From an uncultured Dehalococcoidia bacterium (GTDB lineage Bacteria > Chloroflexota > Dehalococcoidia > Lucifugimonadales > Australimonadaceae), in the NCBI GenBank assembly GCA_958295525.1, contig OY282355.1:781504-845503 (forward strand): 64,000 nt of DNA, given 5' to 3'. This document shows positions 23,659 through 30,535 of this stretch, one piece after another. Under the pieces are notes generated by a model, which was given only the letters and a program-made list of their open reading frames with translations, was not told the origin of the DNA and ran no database searches. The position numbers were made by a program, and so were the translations under genes. Positions within the stretch are counted from its first letter, which is position 1. Each line of letters starts with the position of its first letter.

Positions 23659-24837
23659 CTACCGCGCCGGAGCCTCGGGCAGGCGCCAGCCTTCCAAGCG
23701 GCGCAGGCCCTCCTCCAAGCGGTCGTCGGGCGTCGTGAGCGAGAGGCGTATGTAGCCCTCGCCGGCCTCGCCGTAGCCGCGCCCCGGGGTCACGACCACC
23801 GCGTGCTCGTCCAGCAACTCAGTCGCCAGTTGCGCCGACGTCCATCCCTCCGGGCAGCGCGCCCAGACGTAGAAGCCGGACTTGGGGCGGTTCACTCGCA
23901 GGCCAATCGCCGTGAGCGCGTCCACTACGCGGTCGCGCCGCCTGCGGTAGATTTCGTTGTTCGCCTGCTGCCACTCGGGCGTGGCGTTGTCCAGCGCCTC
24001 GACGCCCATATACTGCACGGCCTGCGGAATGCCGGAGTCCAAGTTGGACTTCACGCGGACGAGCGCGTCTATCAGTTCGGGGTTGCCCACGGCCATGCCG
24101 ATGCGCCAGCCGGTCATATTGTAGGTCTTGGAGAGCGAGTGAAACTCGATGCCGACGTCCATCGCGCCCGGCGTCTGCAGGAACGACGGAGCGACGTAGC
24201 CGTCGAACGTCACCTCCGAATAGCAAGCGTCGTGGCAGACCGCGATGTCGTATTGCTTGGCGAACGCGACGACCTCCGCGAAGAGTTCGGGCGTGCCGAG
24301 CGCGCCGGTCGGGTTGTTCGGGTAGTTGATCCAAAGGACTTTGGCTTTGCGCGCGACGTCCTCCGGCACGGCGGAGAGGTCGGGGTGGTAGGCGTTCTCC
24401 TCCAGCAGCGGCATCAGATGCGAGACGCCGCCCGCGAACATCGTGCCGACGGCGTAGACGGGATACGCCGGGTCGGGCACGAGCGCGACGTCGCCGGGAT
24501 CTATGAGGCACAGCGCCATGTGGCCGATGCCTTCCTTCGCGCCGATGAGCGGGACGATCTCCTTGTCGCCCAACTCGATGCCGAACCGCCGCGCGTACCA
24601 GCGCGCGATGGCCTGGCGCGTCTCCGGCAAGCCGTCGGACTCCGGGTAGCGGTGGTTCGGCGGATCGTCCGCCGTCCGCTTCAGCGCGTCGAGGATATGG
24701 GCGGGCGTCGGAACGTCCGGGTCGCCGATGCCGAAAGAGACGACGTCGGCGCCCTGGGCGCGCTTCTCCGCGATCTTCCGGCTGATCTCCAGAAAGAGAT
24801 ACGGCGGGAGTTGGGCGAGCCGGTTGGCGAGTTGCAT
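23659..24837 (-). CDS. dapL: LL-diaminopimelate aminotransferase-like enzyme
   Basis: A 392-residue PLP enzyme of the DapL type, which makes LL-diaminopimelate from tetrahydrodipicolinate for lysine and cell wall. PPYLFLEISRKIAEKRAQG at the start and VSFGIGDPDVPTPAHI are typical. DPAYPVYAVGT, NYPNNPTGA (PLP ring contact) and HSLSKTYNMTGWRIG follow; the lysine in SLSK binds PLP. Length fits. It is the first gene of an operon with hflX. Other class I aminotransferases share most motifs, so DapL rather than a general aspartate-type enzyme is likely but not certain. Confidence 0.85.
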   Translation of the reverse strand: MQLANRLAQLPPYLFLEISRKIAEKRAQGADVVSFGIGDPDVPTPAHILDALKRTADDPPNHRYPESDGLPETRQAIARWYARRFGIELGDKEIVPLIGAKEGIGHMALCLIDPGDVALVPDPAYPVYAVGTMFAGGVSHLMPLLEENAYHPDLSAVPEDVARKAKVLWINYPNNPTGALGTPELFAEVVAFAKQYDIAVCHDACYSEVTFDGYVAPSFLQTPGAMDVGIEFHSLSKTYNMTGWRIGMAVGNPELIDALVRVKSNLDSGIPQAVQYMGVEALDNATPEWQQANNEIYRRRRDRVVDALTAIGLRVNRPKSGFYVWARCPEGWTSAQLATELLDEHAVVVTPGRGYGEAGEGYIRLSLTTPDDRLEEGLRRLEGWRLPEAPAR

Positions 24838-25062
24838 AGCGTTGCGGGAACCTCTCAGCGCATGACGCGCATCGGCGGAGATTATACCCGAACTCGCGGC
24901 GCCCTACCCGCCTTGCGCGTCGGCGGGAGGCAACAACCCCGCCCGGCGCCTTACCCGCTTGGCGCGGCCGCAGGAGGCAAAGGAGGCGCTGCCTCCATAC
25001 GCGGCCACGTCATTCCCGCGTAGGCGGGAATCCAGGAGAGACTAAAGAAGGCGTGAAAGAGG

Positions 25063-25098
25063 CTAGCAGCCCTTCCGCCGCTTACCCTTCCCCTTGCC
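25063..25098 (-). pseudogene. tail remnant of a fourth Nmad2-like gene
   Basis: Twelve codons on the minus strand read GKGKGKRRKGC and stop. This matches the C-terminal tails of Nmad2 copies 1 and 3 (KGKPGKGC and KGKRGKGC). Nothing of the upstream domain remains; cassette A lies there instead. Confidence 0.6.
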
Positions 25099-25115
25099 TG
25101 CGCCTACTCAAGCGC

Positions 25116-25145
25116 TTGACAAGCGCAAAACGCTTGCGCTATGAT
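25116..25145 (+). promoter_or_regulatory. promoter of cassette A
   Basis: Perfect TTGACA (25116-25121), 18-base spacer, TATGAT (25140-25145). The -35 box is inside the palindrome GCGCTTGACAAGCGC, and the spacer holds AGCGCAA...TTGCGCT, so a repressor site is possible. Confidence 0.7.
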
Positions 25146-25151
25146 TGCTTC

Positions 25152-25206
25152 ACCACCCCAGCGGTTGACGCTGCTGGCCCGACGCCCCCGCAAGGGGGCG
25201 TTTCTT
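25152..25206 (+). ncRNA. candidate small RNA, cassette A
   Basis: A promoter with a consensus -35 box is followed by about 55 bases that fold into two hairpins, the second a clear intrinsic terminator. The first hairpin forms between CCCAGCGG and CGCTGCTGG. No plus-strand gene follows. Two more copies are at 25425 and 26232. An alternative is a tiny leaderless peptide starting at the ATG in TATGAT, but the terminator would lie inside that frame. Confidence 0.5.
25183..25206 (+). terminator. intrinsic terminator of cassette A
   Basis: CGCCCCC-GCAA-GGGGGCG stem-loop (25183-25200), 7 perfect base pairs, followed by TTTCTT. Confidence 0.75.
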
Positions 25207-25388
25207 CGTCGTCGTCGCCGCGAGGCAACCCCGTCGGCGCCTTACCCGCCTGGCGCCGCCGCGAGGCAACCCCGCCCGGTGCCTTATCTGCCTGGCGCGG
25301 CGGCGGGGAGGCAAAAGGAGGCGCTGCCTCCATACACGGCCACGTCATTCCCGCGTAGGCGGGAATCCAGGAGAGACTAAAGAAGCGC

Positions 25389-25418
25389 TTGACAAGCGCA
25401 AAACGCTTGCGCTATGAT
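25389..25418 (+). promoter_or_regulatory. promoter of cassette B
   Basis: TTGACA (25389-25394), 18-base spacer identical to cassette A, TATGAT (25413-25418), with the same palindromes. Confidence 0.7.
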
Positions 25419-25424
25419 GGTTTC

Positions 25425-25480
25425 ACCACCCCAGCGGCTGACGCTGCTGGGCCGACGCCCCCGCAAGGGGGCGTTTCTTT
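25425..25480 (+). ncRNA. candidate small RNA, cassette B
   Basis: Nearly identical to cassette A from the promoter to the terminator. The first hairpin is better formed here: CCCAGCGG pairs with CGCTGCTGGG around a six-base loop, with one G-U pair. It arose by the local ~270-bp tandem duplication. No gene follows on the plus strand, so the transcript would be free-standing. Confidence 0.5.
25456..25480 (+). terminator. intrinsic terminator of cassette B
   Basis: Same stem-loop as cassette A at 25456-25473, followed by TTTCTTT. Confidence 0.75.
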
Positions 25481-25556
25481 GTCGGCGCCGCCGCGAGGCA
25501 ACCCCGCCCGGCGCCCTACCTGTTCCGGCGCGTCAACTGCAGGCGTCCCATTCTCT

Positions 25557-26176
25557 TTACCGCCAACTCTCCGGACGGCTGACCACGTGACCGTCCGCCT
25601 TGACGACAAGGTCGGGAAACAGGCTGTCGATCAGCGCCCTGCGCCATATCGGAAACGCCGCTGTGGCGACTGCGCGCAGATGCTTTGAAGCGCGACCGGG
25701 AGGGAACGCGGCGATGACTCGCTTGTCAGGAAACCTGTGGCGCGAGGCGTTCACCGGGCCGACCAGGTCGCTGTCGGCGGAGACGATGACCGCCGTATCA
25801 AAGGCGTCGTCCTGCGCGTCGCCGAGCAACGCGACCGCGATGTTCACGTCGGTCATTTTCTCTTCGTAGGTCGTCCATTGCGCCCCGCACGCGGCGCAGG
25901 AACGCCGCTTGGACAGGAAATGGCCTAATGGATGTGGAAGTCCGGCAGCGTCCCAAGCGCGTCGAGGAAGGCCTGCTGCCGTGCGGGCTTGTCCGGGTCG
26001 TCGGGGCCGGGACGCACGCGAGCGGAGAAGTAGCGGACCGCCGCGAGCGTCTGCCCAGGGAGCAGCAGATTCTCCGCAAGGCGGCGGAGGTTGAGCCAGT
26101 TGTAGCGTCGCCAACCTGCGGCCCGTAGCCCATAGTAGAGATTGAACCCGTCAATATAGGCGATCACTCGCTGCAT
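25557..26176 (-). pseudogene. NYN domain gene broken by a frameshift
   Basis: Two frames together encode one NYN-type RNase. The first (26176 to about 25928) starts MQRVIAYIDGFNLYYGLRAA with the first catalytic aspartate and ends LPDFHIH before a TAG. The second continues LGHFLSKRRSCAACGAQW, with EKMTDVNIAVALLGDAQDD and TAVIVSADSDLVGP carrying the remaining acidic residues. Joining needs a -1 shift at about 25925-25930, and no classic slippery heptamer is present. A lost base in the genome or an assembly error is the simplest cause. The sequence is otherwise intact, so the break is recent or artificial. Confidence 0.75.
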
Positions 26177-26195
26177 CCCGCGCCTCCGGCAGCGC

Positions 26196-26225
26196 TTGAC
26201 AGGATGCAAGCGGCTCGTCTATGAT
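26196..26225 (+). promoter_or_regulatory. promoter of cassette C
   Basis: TTGACA (26196-26201), 18-base spacer, TATGAT (26220-26225). The spacer differs from A and B in sequence but not in length, so the two boxes have been conserved while the palindromes have not. Confidence 0.68.
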
Positions 26226-26231
26226 CATCAT

Positions 26232-26289
26232 ACCACCCCAGCGGTTGACGCTGCTGGGCCGACGCCCCCGCAAGGGGGCGTTTCTCTCT
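26232..26289 (+). ncRNA. candidate small RNA, cassette C
   Basis: The third copy keeps both hairpins exactly but differs in the first bases of the transcript (CATCATACCACCCC). It lies between the NYN pseudogene (divergent, 20 bases from its start to the -35 box) and the end of Nmad2 copy 1 (convergent). Conservation of boxes, hairpins and terminator but not of the surrounding bases supports a functional RNA unit. Confidence 0.5.
26263..26289 (+). terminator. intrinsic terminator of cassette C
   Basis: The same 7-bp GC stem with GCAA loop at 26263-26280, followed by TTTCTCTCT. Confidence 0.7.
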
Positions 26290-26342
26290 TGAGGCAACCG
26301 CGCGCGCCATTGACGCGAGGCGCCCCTGCCCGTTCCGGCGCG

Positions 26343-26861
26343 TCAGCAGCCCTTCCCCGGCTTGCCCTTCCCCTTGCCGTCCGCCTCGAGCATCGCCGTC
26401 GGTGTTCCTAAGCAACCCTTCCTTTGCCTCTTGAACCACTTCAAGAATTCAGGAATGAGCGGGGCGTTGGCTGTGCTCTTATATCCATGCCCATCGAGAA
26501 TGAGGCCGCCCAGGGACTCAGGGAGAGTCCGCCCCTCGCCGCCCCGGTAGACGAAGTCGTCACTGATCAGCACGCGGCTGGCCTCGGCGATTTCCTCTTT
26601 CGAGTTGGTGTCGTTGTAGTCACCCCGCCTCTCCTTGAAACGCGGGTCCTGCAAGTAGCGGTCGTGCTCCAGCGCCTCGGTCACCCGCATCGCGTAGACG
26701 AGGCGGTTGCCCAGGTCCTTCTTCCCCAAGCCGACCACGTAATCGCCCTCTTGGACGTGCGGGCGCATCGGGTATTTGCAGTACGCAAGCGTGCAGAAGC
26801 CATGGAACGGGTTCGGGGCGTACCCTGTGTCGCTTGCCACGATGTAAGAGAAGAGCCTCAT
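26343..26861 (-). CDS. Nmad2-like DNA hypermodification-associated protein, copy 1
   Basis: A 172-residue protein resembling nucleotide modification-associated domain 2 (Nmad2), a family known by context from DNA base hypermodification loci. Signatures are MRLFSYIVASDTGYAPNPF, GFCTLAYCKYPMRP, EGDYVVGLG, LVYAMRVTEAL and VLISDDFVYRGG. The tail KGKGKPGKGC is Gly/Lys-rich and ends in Cys. The ATG at 26861 has GGAGG six bases upstream, inside a leader identical in all three copies. It is the most diverged copy and the last of the tandem set. Its biochemical activity is unknown in any organism to my knowledge. Confidence 0.72.
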   Translation of the reverse strand: MRLFSYIVASDTGYAPNPFHGFCTLAYCKYPMRPHVQEGDYVVGLGKKDLGNRLVYAMRVTEALEHDRYLQDPRFKERRGDYNDTNSKEEIAEASRVLISDDFVYRGGEGRTLPESLGGLILDGHGYKSTANAPLIPEFLKWFKRQRKGCLGTPTAMLEADGKGKGKPGKGC

Positions 26862-27004
26862 CGCAACCTCCAATTTTCGCTATCCGCTTGCCAGCAGCAT
26901 AGCATCGTCCGGGCGATCGCGCGCGCCATTGACGCGAGGCGCCCCTGCCCATTCCGGCGCGTCAGCAGCCCTTCCCCCGCTTGCCATTGCCTGCCGCAGC
27001 CGGC

Positions 27005-27556
27005 TTAGGCGGCAGAGTCAGTCGGCTCCCCCAAGCGGCCTTTCTCCTGCTCGGCGAACCACTCGACGAACGCTTGGACCTCTTCCTCGCTGAATTTGCG
27101 CCTATGCCCGCGGAAATTGGGCTTGTTCCCGCGCGTTTCGCGGTGGAAGACGGACACCAGGAAGCCGAGGGGTTCGGGGATTGGGCAGGTCTTGCTCCCC
27201 CAATACGTGAAGCGCTCGGCGTCGCTGATCAGCGCATACTTGCCGCCAGTGTCCAAGTCGATGTCGTTGTCGCCCATCGCTTCCTTCCCGCCCGCGCTCT
27301 TGTCGGGGCGCTTGGCGAGAAAACGCGAGTCGTTCCAGTACTCGTCGAACGTCATCTTGTCCGTGACTTGCATGGCGTAGATGATGCGCCAGTCCCCACC
27401 CTTGCGCAGGCTCTCGCCTGCAAGCCCCACGACGTAATCTCCAACCTGAGCCACGCTGCGTGTCACGGGCATGCAACGCGCGAGCGTGCAAACGCCATGG
27501 AACGGGTTCGGAGCGAACCCGTCGTCATCGGTCATGACATAGGCAAAGAGCGTCAT
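27005..27556 (-). CDS. Nmad2-like protein, copy 2, shortened tail
   Basis: A 183-residue Nmad2-like protein close to copy 3. It shares APNPFHGVCTLARCMP, AQVGDYVVGLAGESLRKGG, IIYAMQVTDKMTFDEYW and the RKFSEEEVQAFVEWF segment. It ends PTDSAA where copy 3 continues into a Lys/Gly tail. The DNA after the stop still resembles the tail-coding sequence, in a shifted frame, so a one-base loss removed the tail. An insertion relative to copy 3 is visible near residues 135-150 (SVFHRETRGNKPNFRGH). Leader and ribosome site are the same as in the other copies. Confidence 0.7.
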   Translation of the reverse strand: MTLFAYVMTDDDGFAPNPFHGVCTLARCMPVTRSVAQVGDYVVGLAGESLRKGGDWRIIYAMQVTDKMTFDEYWNDSRFLAKRPDKSAGGKEAMGDNDIDLDTGGKYALISDAERFTYWGSKTCPIPEPLGFLVSVFHRETRGNKPNFRGHRRKFSEEEVQAFVEWFAEQEKGRLGEPTDSAA

Positions 27557-27654
27557 CGCAACCTCCAATTTTCGTTATGCGGCCGCCAGCAGTGTAGCAT
27601 CGTCCGGGCCGGAGCGCTCCGCTTGACGCGAGGCGCCGGCGCTTGGGCGCGTGC

Positions 27655-28224
27655 CTAGCAGCCCTTCCCTCGCTTGCCCTTCCCTTTCGCACCCGGCTTA
27701 GGCAGCGGGGCTGTCGGCTCCCCCAAGCAGCCTCGGGGTTGGCTGTTGAACCACTCGACGAACGCTTTGACCTCTTCCTCGCTGAAGTTGCGCCTGTGCC
27801 CGATTGCCCACGGGATGAAGGGCGTGACCAGAAACCCGAGGCTATCGGGCACAGGCATCTTTTCACTTCCCCAGTACGTGAAGCGCTTGGCGTCGCTGAT
27901 CAGCGTATACTTGCCGCCGGTGTCCCCCTGGTAGTTGTCACCCATCGCTTTCTCCCCGCCCGCGCTCCTATCGGGGCGCTTGGCGCGGAAACGCGAGTCG
28001 CTCCAGTATTCGTCGAACGTCATCTTGTCCGTGACTTGCATGGCGTAGATGATGCGCCAGTCCCCTCCCTTGCGCAGTTGCTTGCCTGCGAGCCCCACGA
28101 CGTAGTCCCCGACTTGAGCCGCGCTCCGCGTCATAGGCATGCAACGCGCGAGCGTGCAGAAGCCATGGAAGGGGTTCGGGGCGTGCCCTGTGTCATGGGT
28201 CAGGACATAGGCAAAGAGCGTCAT
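27655..28224 (-). CDS. Nmad2-like protein, copy 3
   Basis: A 189-residue Nmad2-like protein, nearest to the Nmad3-like gene. It begins MTLFAYVLTHDTGHAPNPFH and carries RIIYAMQVTDKMTFDEYW, KYTLISDAKRFTYWGS and a full tail GAKGKGKRGKGC. It begins 18 bases after the Nmad3-like stop, so the cluster is probably one operon read leftward. The near identity with copy 2 in the central region indicates recent duplication. The conserved cysteine pair in the CTLARC segment could bind metal; this is inference. Confidence 0.72.
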   Translation of the reverse strand: MTLFAYVLTHDTGHAPNPFHGFCTLARCMPMTRSAAQVGDYVVGLAGKQLRKGGDWRIIYAMQVTDKMTFDEYWSDSRFRAKRPDRSAGGEKAMGDNYQGDTGGKYTLISDAKRFTYWGSEKMPVPDSLGFLVTPFIPWAIGHRRNFSEEEVKAFVEWFNSQPRGCLGEPTAPLPKPGAKGKGKRGKGC

Positions 28225-28242
28225 CGCAACCTCCAATTTTCA

Positions 28243-29004
28243 CTATGCGCTCGCCAATAGCATAGCATCGTCCGGGCCGGAGCGCTCCGCTATCCATTCC
28301 CGCAAGGCCGTTGCGCGACGCTCCTGCTCGGCGATGCCCGTGTCCAGCATTCGGCGGCAAGAGCGCGTGTAGGAGCCGATGACCTGCAGGTCGGACTTGC
28401 CGCCGCCCCATCGCCACGGAGCGCCGTCGGCTGCCCGGAACGCCGCATCGCAAATTTCCCGGTTCACCGGAACCGCGCGACGAAACCTGCGCGAGCGGCT
28501 CGATCCGGCGACGCCCAGGAATCGCGCATCGCCTCTGACGGCGTGGGCGTTCTTGGCGAATCTGTCGCGCCCGCCCGATTGCGGCGTTACGAATTCGGCG
28601 TAGTCCACCGAGAGCCCGCCAATCAGATGGAACCCGAATTCCCCTGTTCGCTCGCCGCCCGCCCAGCGCTCCAACCGCGCAAGGAACAGCAAGGCGTCCC
28701 CTGCTTGCAGTCCTCTGAGCGCGGAAGAGCGCCCGTTGTCGCCGTTGTCGCCGTAAGTGAGCGTCTCGAATTCGGGGTCGTTGTGGCAGGCCGCGCCCCG
28801 GAGGCGCTGCGGAACGTAGCGGAGCAAGTCGCGGCTTGGGTCGTTATGCGAGCGCAAGTCGGAGTAGCGGACGGCGCCCGGCGGCGCGATGGCGGGTTGG
28901 CCGCCCTCAGGGATGGGGATGAACTCGAACGAGCCGTCATCGAAAAGCGGACTGGTGAAGCCGTGGCTCGAGTTCGAGCCGACATTGGCCAGATAGACGC
29001 GCAT
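28243..29004 (-). CDS. Nmad3-like DNA hypermodification-associated protein
   Basis: A 253-residue protein matching nucleotide modification-associated domain 3 (Nmad3) in its opening: MRVYLANVGSNSSHGFTSPL, FDDGSFEFIPIPE, and VRYSDLRSHND. ACHNDPEFETLTYGDN and GLQAGDALLFLARLERW follow, and the end GPDDAMLLASA is repeated as a remnant after each Nmad2 copy. Nmad3 is known by gene context with modified-base systems. It is the first gene of the leftward cluster. No TET/JBP, thymidylate synthase-like or glycosyltransferase gene is near, so how a base would be modified here is open. Confidence 0.72.
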   Translation of the reverse strand: MRVYLANVGSNSSHGFTSPLFDDGSFEFIPIPEGGQPAIAPPGAVRYSDLRSHNDPSRDLLRYVPQRLRGAACHNDPEFETLTYGDNGDNGRSSALRGLQAGDALLFLARLERWAGGERTGEFGFHLIGGLSVDYAEFVTPQSGGRDRFAKNAHAVRGDARFLGVAGSSRSRRFRRAVPVNREICDAAFRAADGAPWRWGGGKSDLQVIGSYTRSCRRMLDTGIAEQERRATALREWIAERSGPDDAMLLASA

Positions 29005-29316
29005 ATCCTCTTCTCCTCTAGTCCGTAATGGCGTGTTGCCCCTACCCTACTCCACCGTGTCGCCCTCCGTTGCGCGCCGCTCCCGCTCGGCGATGCTCCA
29101 ACGGCGGCGGAGGCTAACCTTACTCTAATAACCAAGACGACTCAAAGGCTCAACGCTCCGTTCCGCGTCTAGGAGCAACTGGCCGATGAGACGAATGAAC
29201 CGTCCTAGTCGCGGAATTCGCGGGGCGCAAAGCGCAAACGGAGCCATGCGCGCCCGCCCGCAGCGGCGTATGATGAGACATCATCCGCCCCAGAACCGGA
29301 ACGAGGAGAGCGAACG
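29005..29316. other. intergenic region with an Nmad3 3'-end remnant
   Basis: At 29067-29096, thirty bases match the 3' part of the Nmad3-like gene (near 28308-28337) with two differences, encoding IAERERRAT on the minus strand. The rest has no gene. TATGAT at 29269-29274 and the palindrome TGATGAGACATCA (29271-29283) lie just upstream of the SDR gene and may be its -10 box and an operator. Confidence 0.45.
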
Positions 29317-30231
29317 ATGACGGAACTGACCGGCAAGGTTGTGGCGATCACCGGAGCGGCTCGCGGAATGGGCCGCTCCTTCACGCGCGCGTTTCTCGCG
29401 GAAGGCGCGAAAGTCGTGGCGATGGACCTCTCGTGGGAGCCGACCGGCTTCTCCGGCGACGCGGACTCCGCTTTCCTCGACGAGCTGCGGGCGCGCCCCG
29501 ACGACGTCATTGTCGCCGGAGCCGACGTCACCAGCGACGCCGAACTGGACGCCGCCTACGACGCGGCGATGCGGAAGTGGGGAACCTGCGACGTTCTCGT
29601 CAACGACGCCGCGATGCGCCAGCGCATCCTCTTCCCCCCGACGGGCCGCACGACCACGCTCGAAACGAGCGACGAGGACTGGGAGCGCGCGTTCGCGGTC
29701 AACGTGTTCGGCGCCCTCAAGGCCACGCGCCGGTTCATCCGCCCGATGATCGCGCAGCGCTCCGGCAGCGTTATCTCCGTCATCAGCAGCGGCGCGCTTC
29801 ACCACTCCCACGGCGGCGCCTACCGCGCGCTCCGCCCCAACAGCCGCGAAATGCCCTATCAGGCGACGAAAGCCGCCCTCCTCACGACGATGTTCTACCT
29901 GGCCGACGAGGTCCAAAACGACAACGTCGCGGTCAACGTGATGGTGCCCGGCCACACCCGCACGACCGGGTTCGATGAGCAGAACATCGCCCGGCGGGAG
30001 TTGGGGATGAGCAACCCCAACGCGCCCCTCCCCCTCCGCGCCGACCACATGGTTCCTCTCGCGCTCTTCCTCGCCAAGCAAGACGCCGCGAGCGAGGTCA
30101 CCGGCAAATGCTTCGACGTCCCCACCTGGAACATCGAGCACGGACTCGGCGGGCAACTCGCCTGGGAAGACCCTGAGGGAACCGCGGTCTCCGAGAACGC
30201 CGAACTCGCCGCCGCCGCGCGCTCCCGCTAA
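29317..30231 (+). CDS. SDR family oxidoreductase
   Basis: A 304-residue short-chain dehydrogenase using NAD(P). TGAARGMGRS (13-22) is the cofactor glycine motif, DVLVNDAAM replaces the usual NNAG, and the active site has VISSGAL and YQATK (Tyr and Lys, near 191-195). The C-terminal extension beyond the usual 250 residues is polar. The ATG at 29317 is preceded by GAGAGCGAACG. It is followed by a small membrane protein gene. Substrate unknown; SDRs of this kind often oxidise hydroxy-acids or dihydrodiols. Confidence 0.88.
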   Translation: MTELTGKVVAITGAARGMGRSFTRAFLAEGAKVVAMDLSWEPTGFSGDADSAFLDELRARPDDVIVAGADVTSDAELDAAYDAAMRKWGTCDVLVNDAAMRQRILFPPTGRTTTLETSDEDWERAFAVNVFGALKATRRFIRPMIAQRSGSVISVISSGALHHSHGGAYRALRPNSREMPYQATKAALLTTMFYLADEVQNDNVAVNVMVPGHTRTTGFDEQNIARRELGMSNPNAPLPLRADHMVPLALFLAKQDAASEVTGKCFDVPTWNIEHGLGGQLAWEDPEGTAVSENAELAAAARSR

Positions 30232-30304
30232 CCGGCGACGAGAGACTGGCCGCAAGGCGGAACCTACTGGACGCGCCGCCCGAAACGAGCAGGAGCAACC
30301 GGCT

Positions 30305-30520
30305 ATGAGCGACGAACCGAACGAGCGAACCGGCCCCCCGGCGGTCTCCCGCCTGCCCGCCAAGCGGAACCTCGGCGGCGGGCGCCGGTGGCTGCTGCCG
30401 TCCGTCATCGCCGCGGCGGCGCTGCTTCTCCTGCTCCGGCGGAGGCGCGGCAAGAAGCAGTGGTGGGAGGAGTTCGCGGACGCCAACGGCCCGCAGATCC
30501 CTCGCCCGCCCGACGGCTAA
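30305..30520 (+). CDS. small single-pass membrane protein
   Basis: A 71-residue protein with one hydrophobic helix (WLLPSVIAAAALLLLL, residues 29-44) followed by RRRRGKKQWWEEF. The basic residues after the helix favour the C-terminus facing the cytoplasm. No family recognised. It lies 73 bases after the SDR gene, in the same direction, and is convergent with the hydrolase gene. Confidence 0.55.
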   Translation: MSDEPNERTGPPAVSRLPAKRNLGGGRRWLLPSVIAAAALLLLLRRRRGKKQWWEEFADANGPQIPRPPDG

Positions 30521-30535
30521 ACGCCCGCCCGACGG

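Larger units (their letters stand above)
24934..25385. repeat. pair of ~117-bp direct repeats, tandem duplication
   Basis: About 117 bases at 24934-25050 are repeated with a few changes at 25267-25385. Both copies end with a dRS3-like palindrome and GGAGAGACTAAAGAAG. Cassette B follows the second copy directly. In the first, a 60-base segment with an Nmad2 tail remnant precedes cassette A. The interval 24838-25556 has no complete gene. Confidence 0.8.

Noticed and set aside
22762-25023. Long plus-strand frame opposite hflX and dapL
   Set aside because: Product is Arg/Ala/Val-rich without motifs, while both minus-strand genes are certain.
25141-25206. Micropeptide starting at the ATG of the cassette -10 box
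   Set aside because: The ATG is part of the promoter, has no ribosome site, and a strong terminator lies in the frame; a leaderless peptide cannot be fully excluded.
25925-25935. Programmed -1 frameshift in the NYN gene
   Set aside because: No X-XXY-YYZ heptamer or nearby pseudoknot was seen; a mutation or sequence error is simpler.
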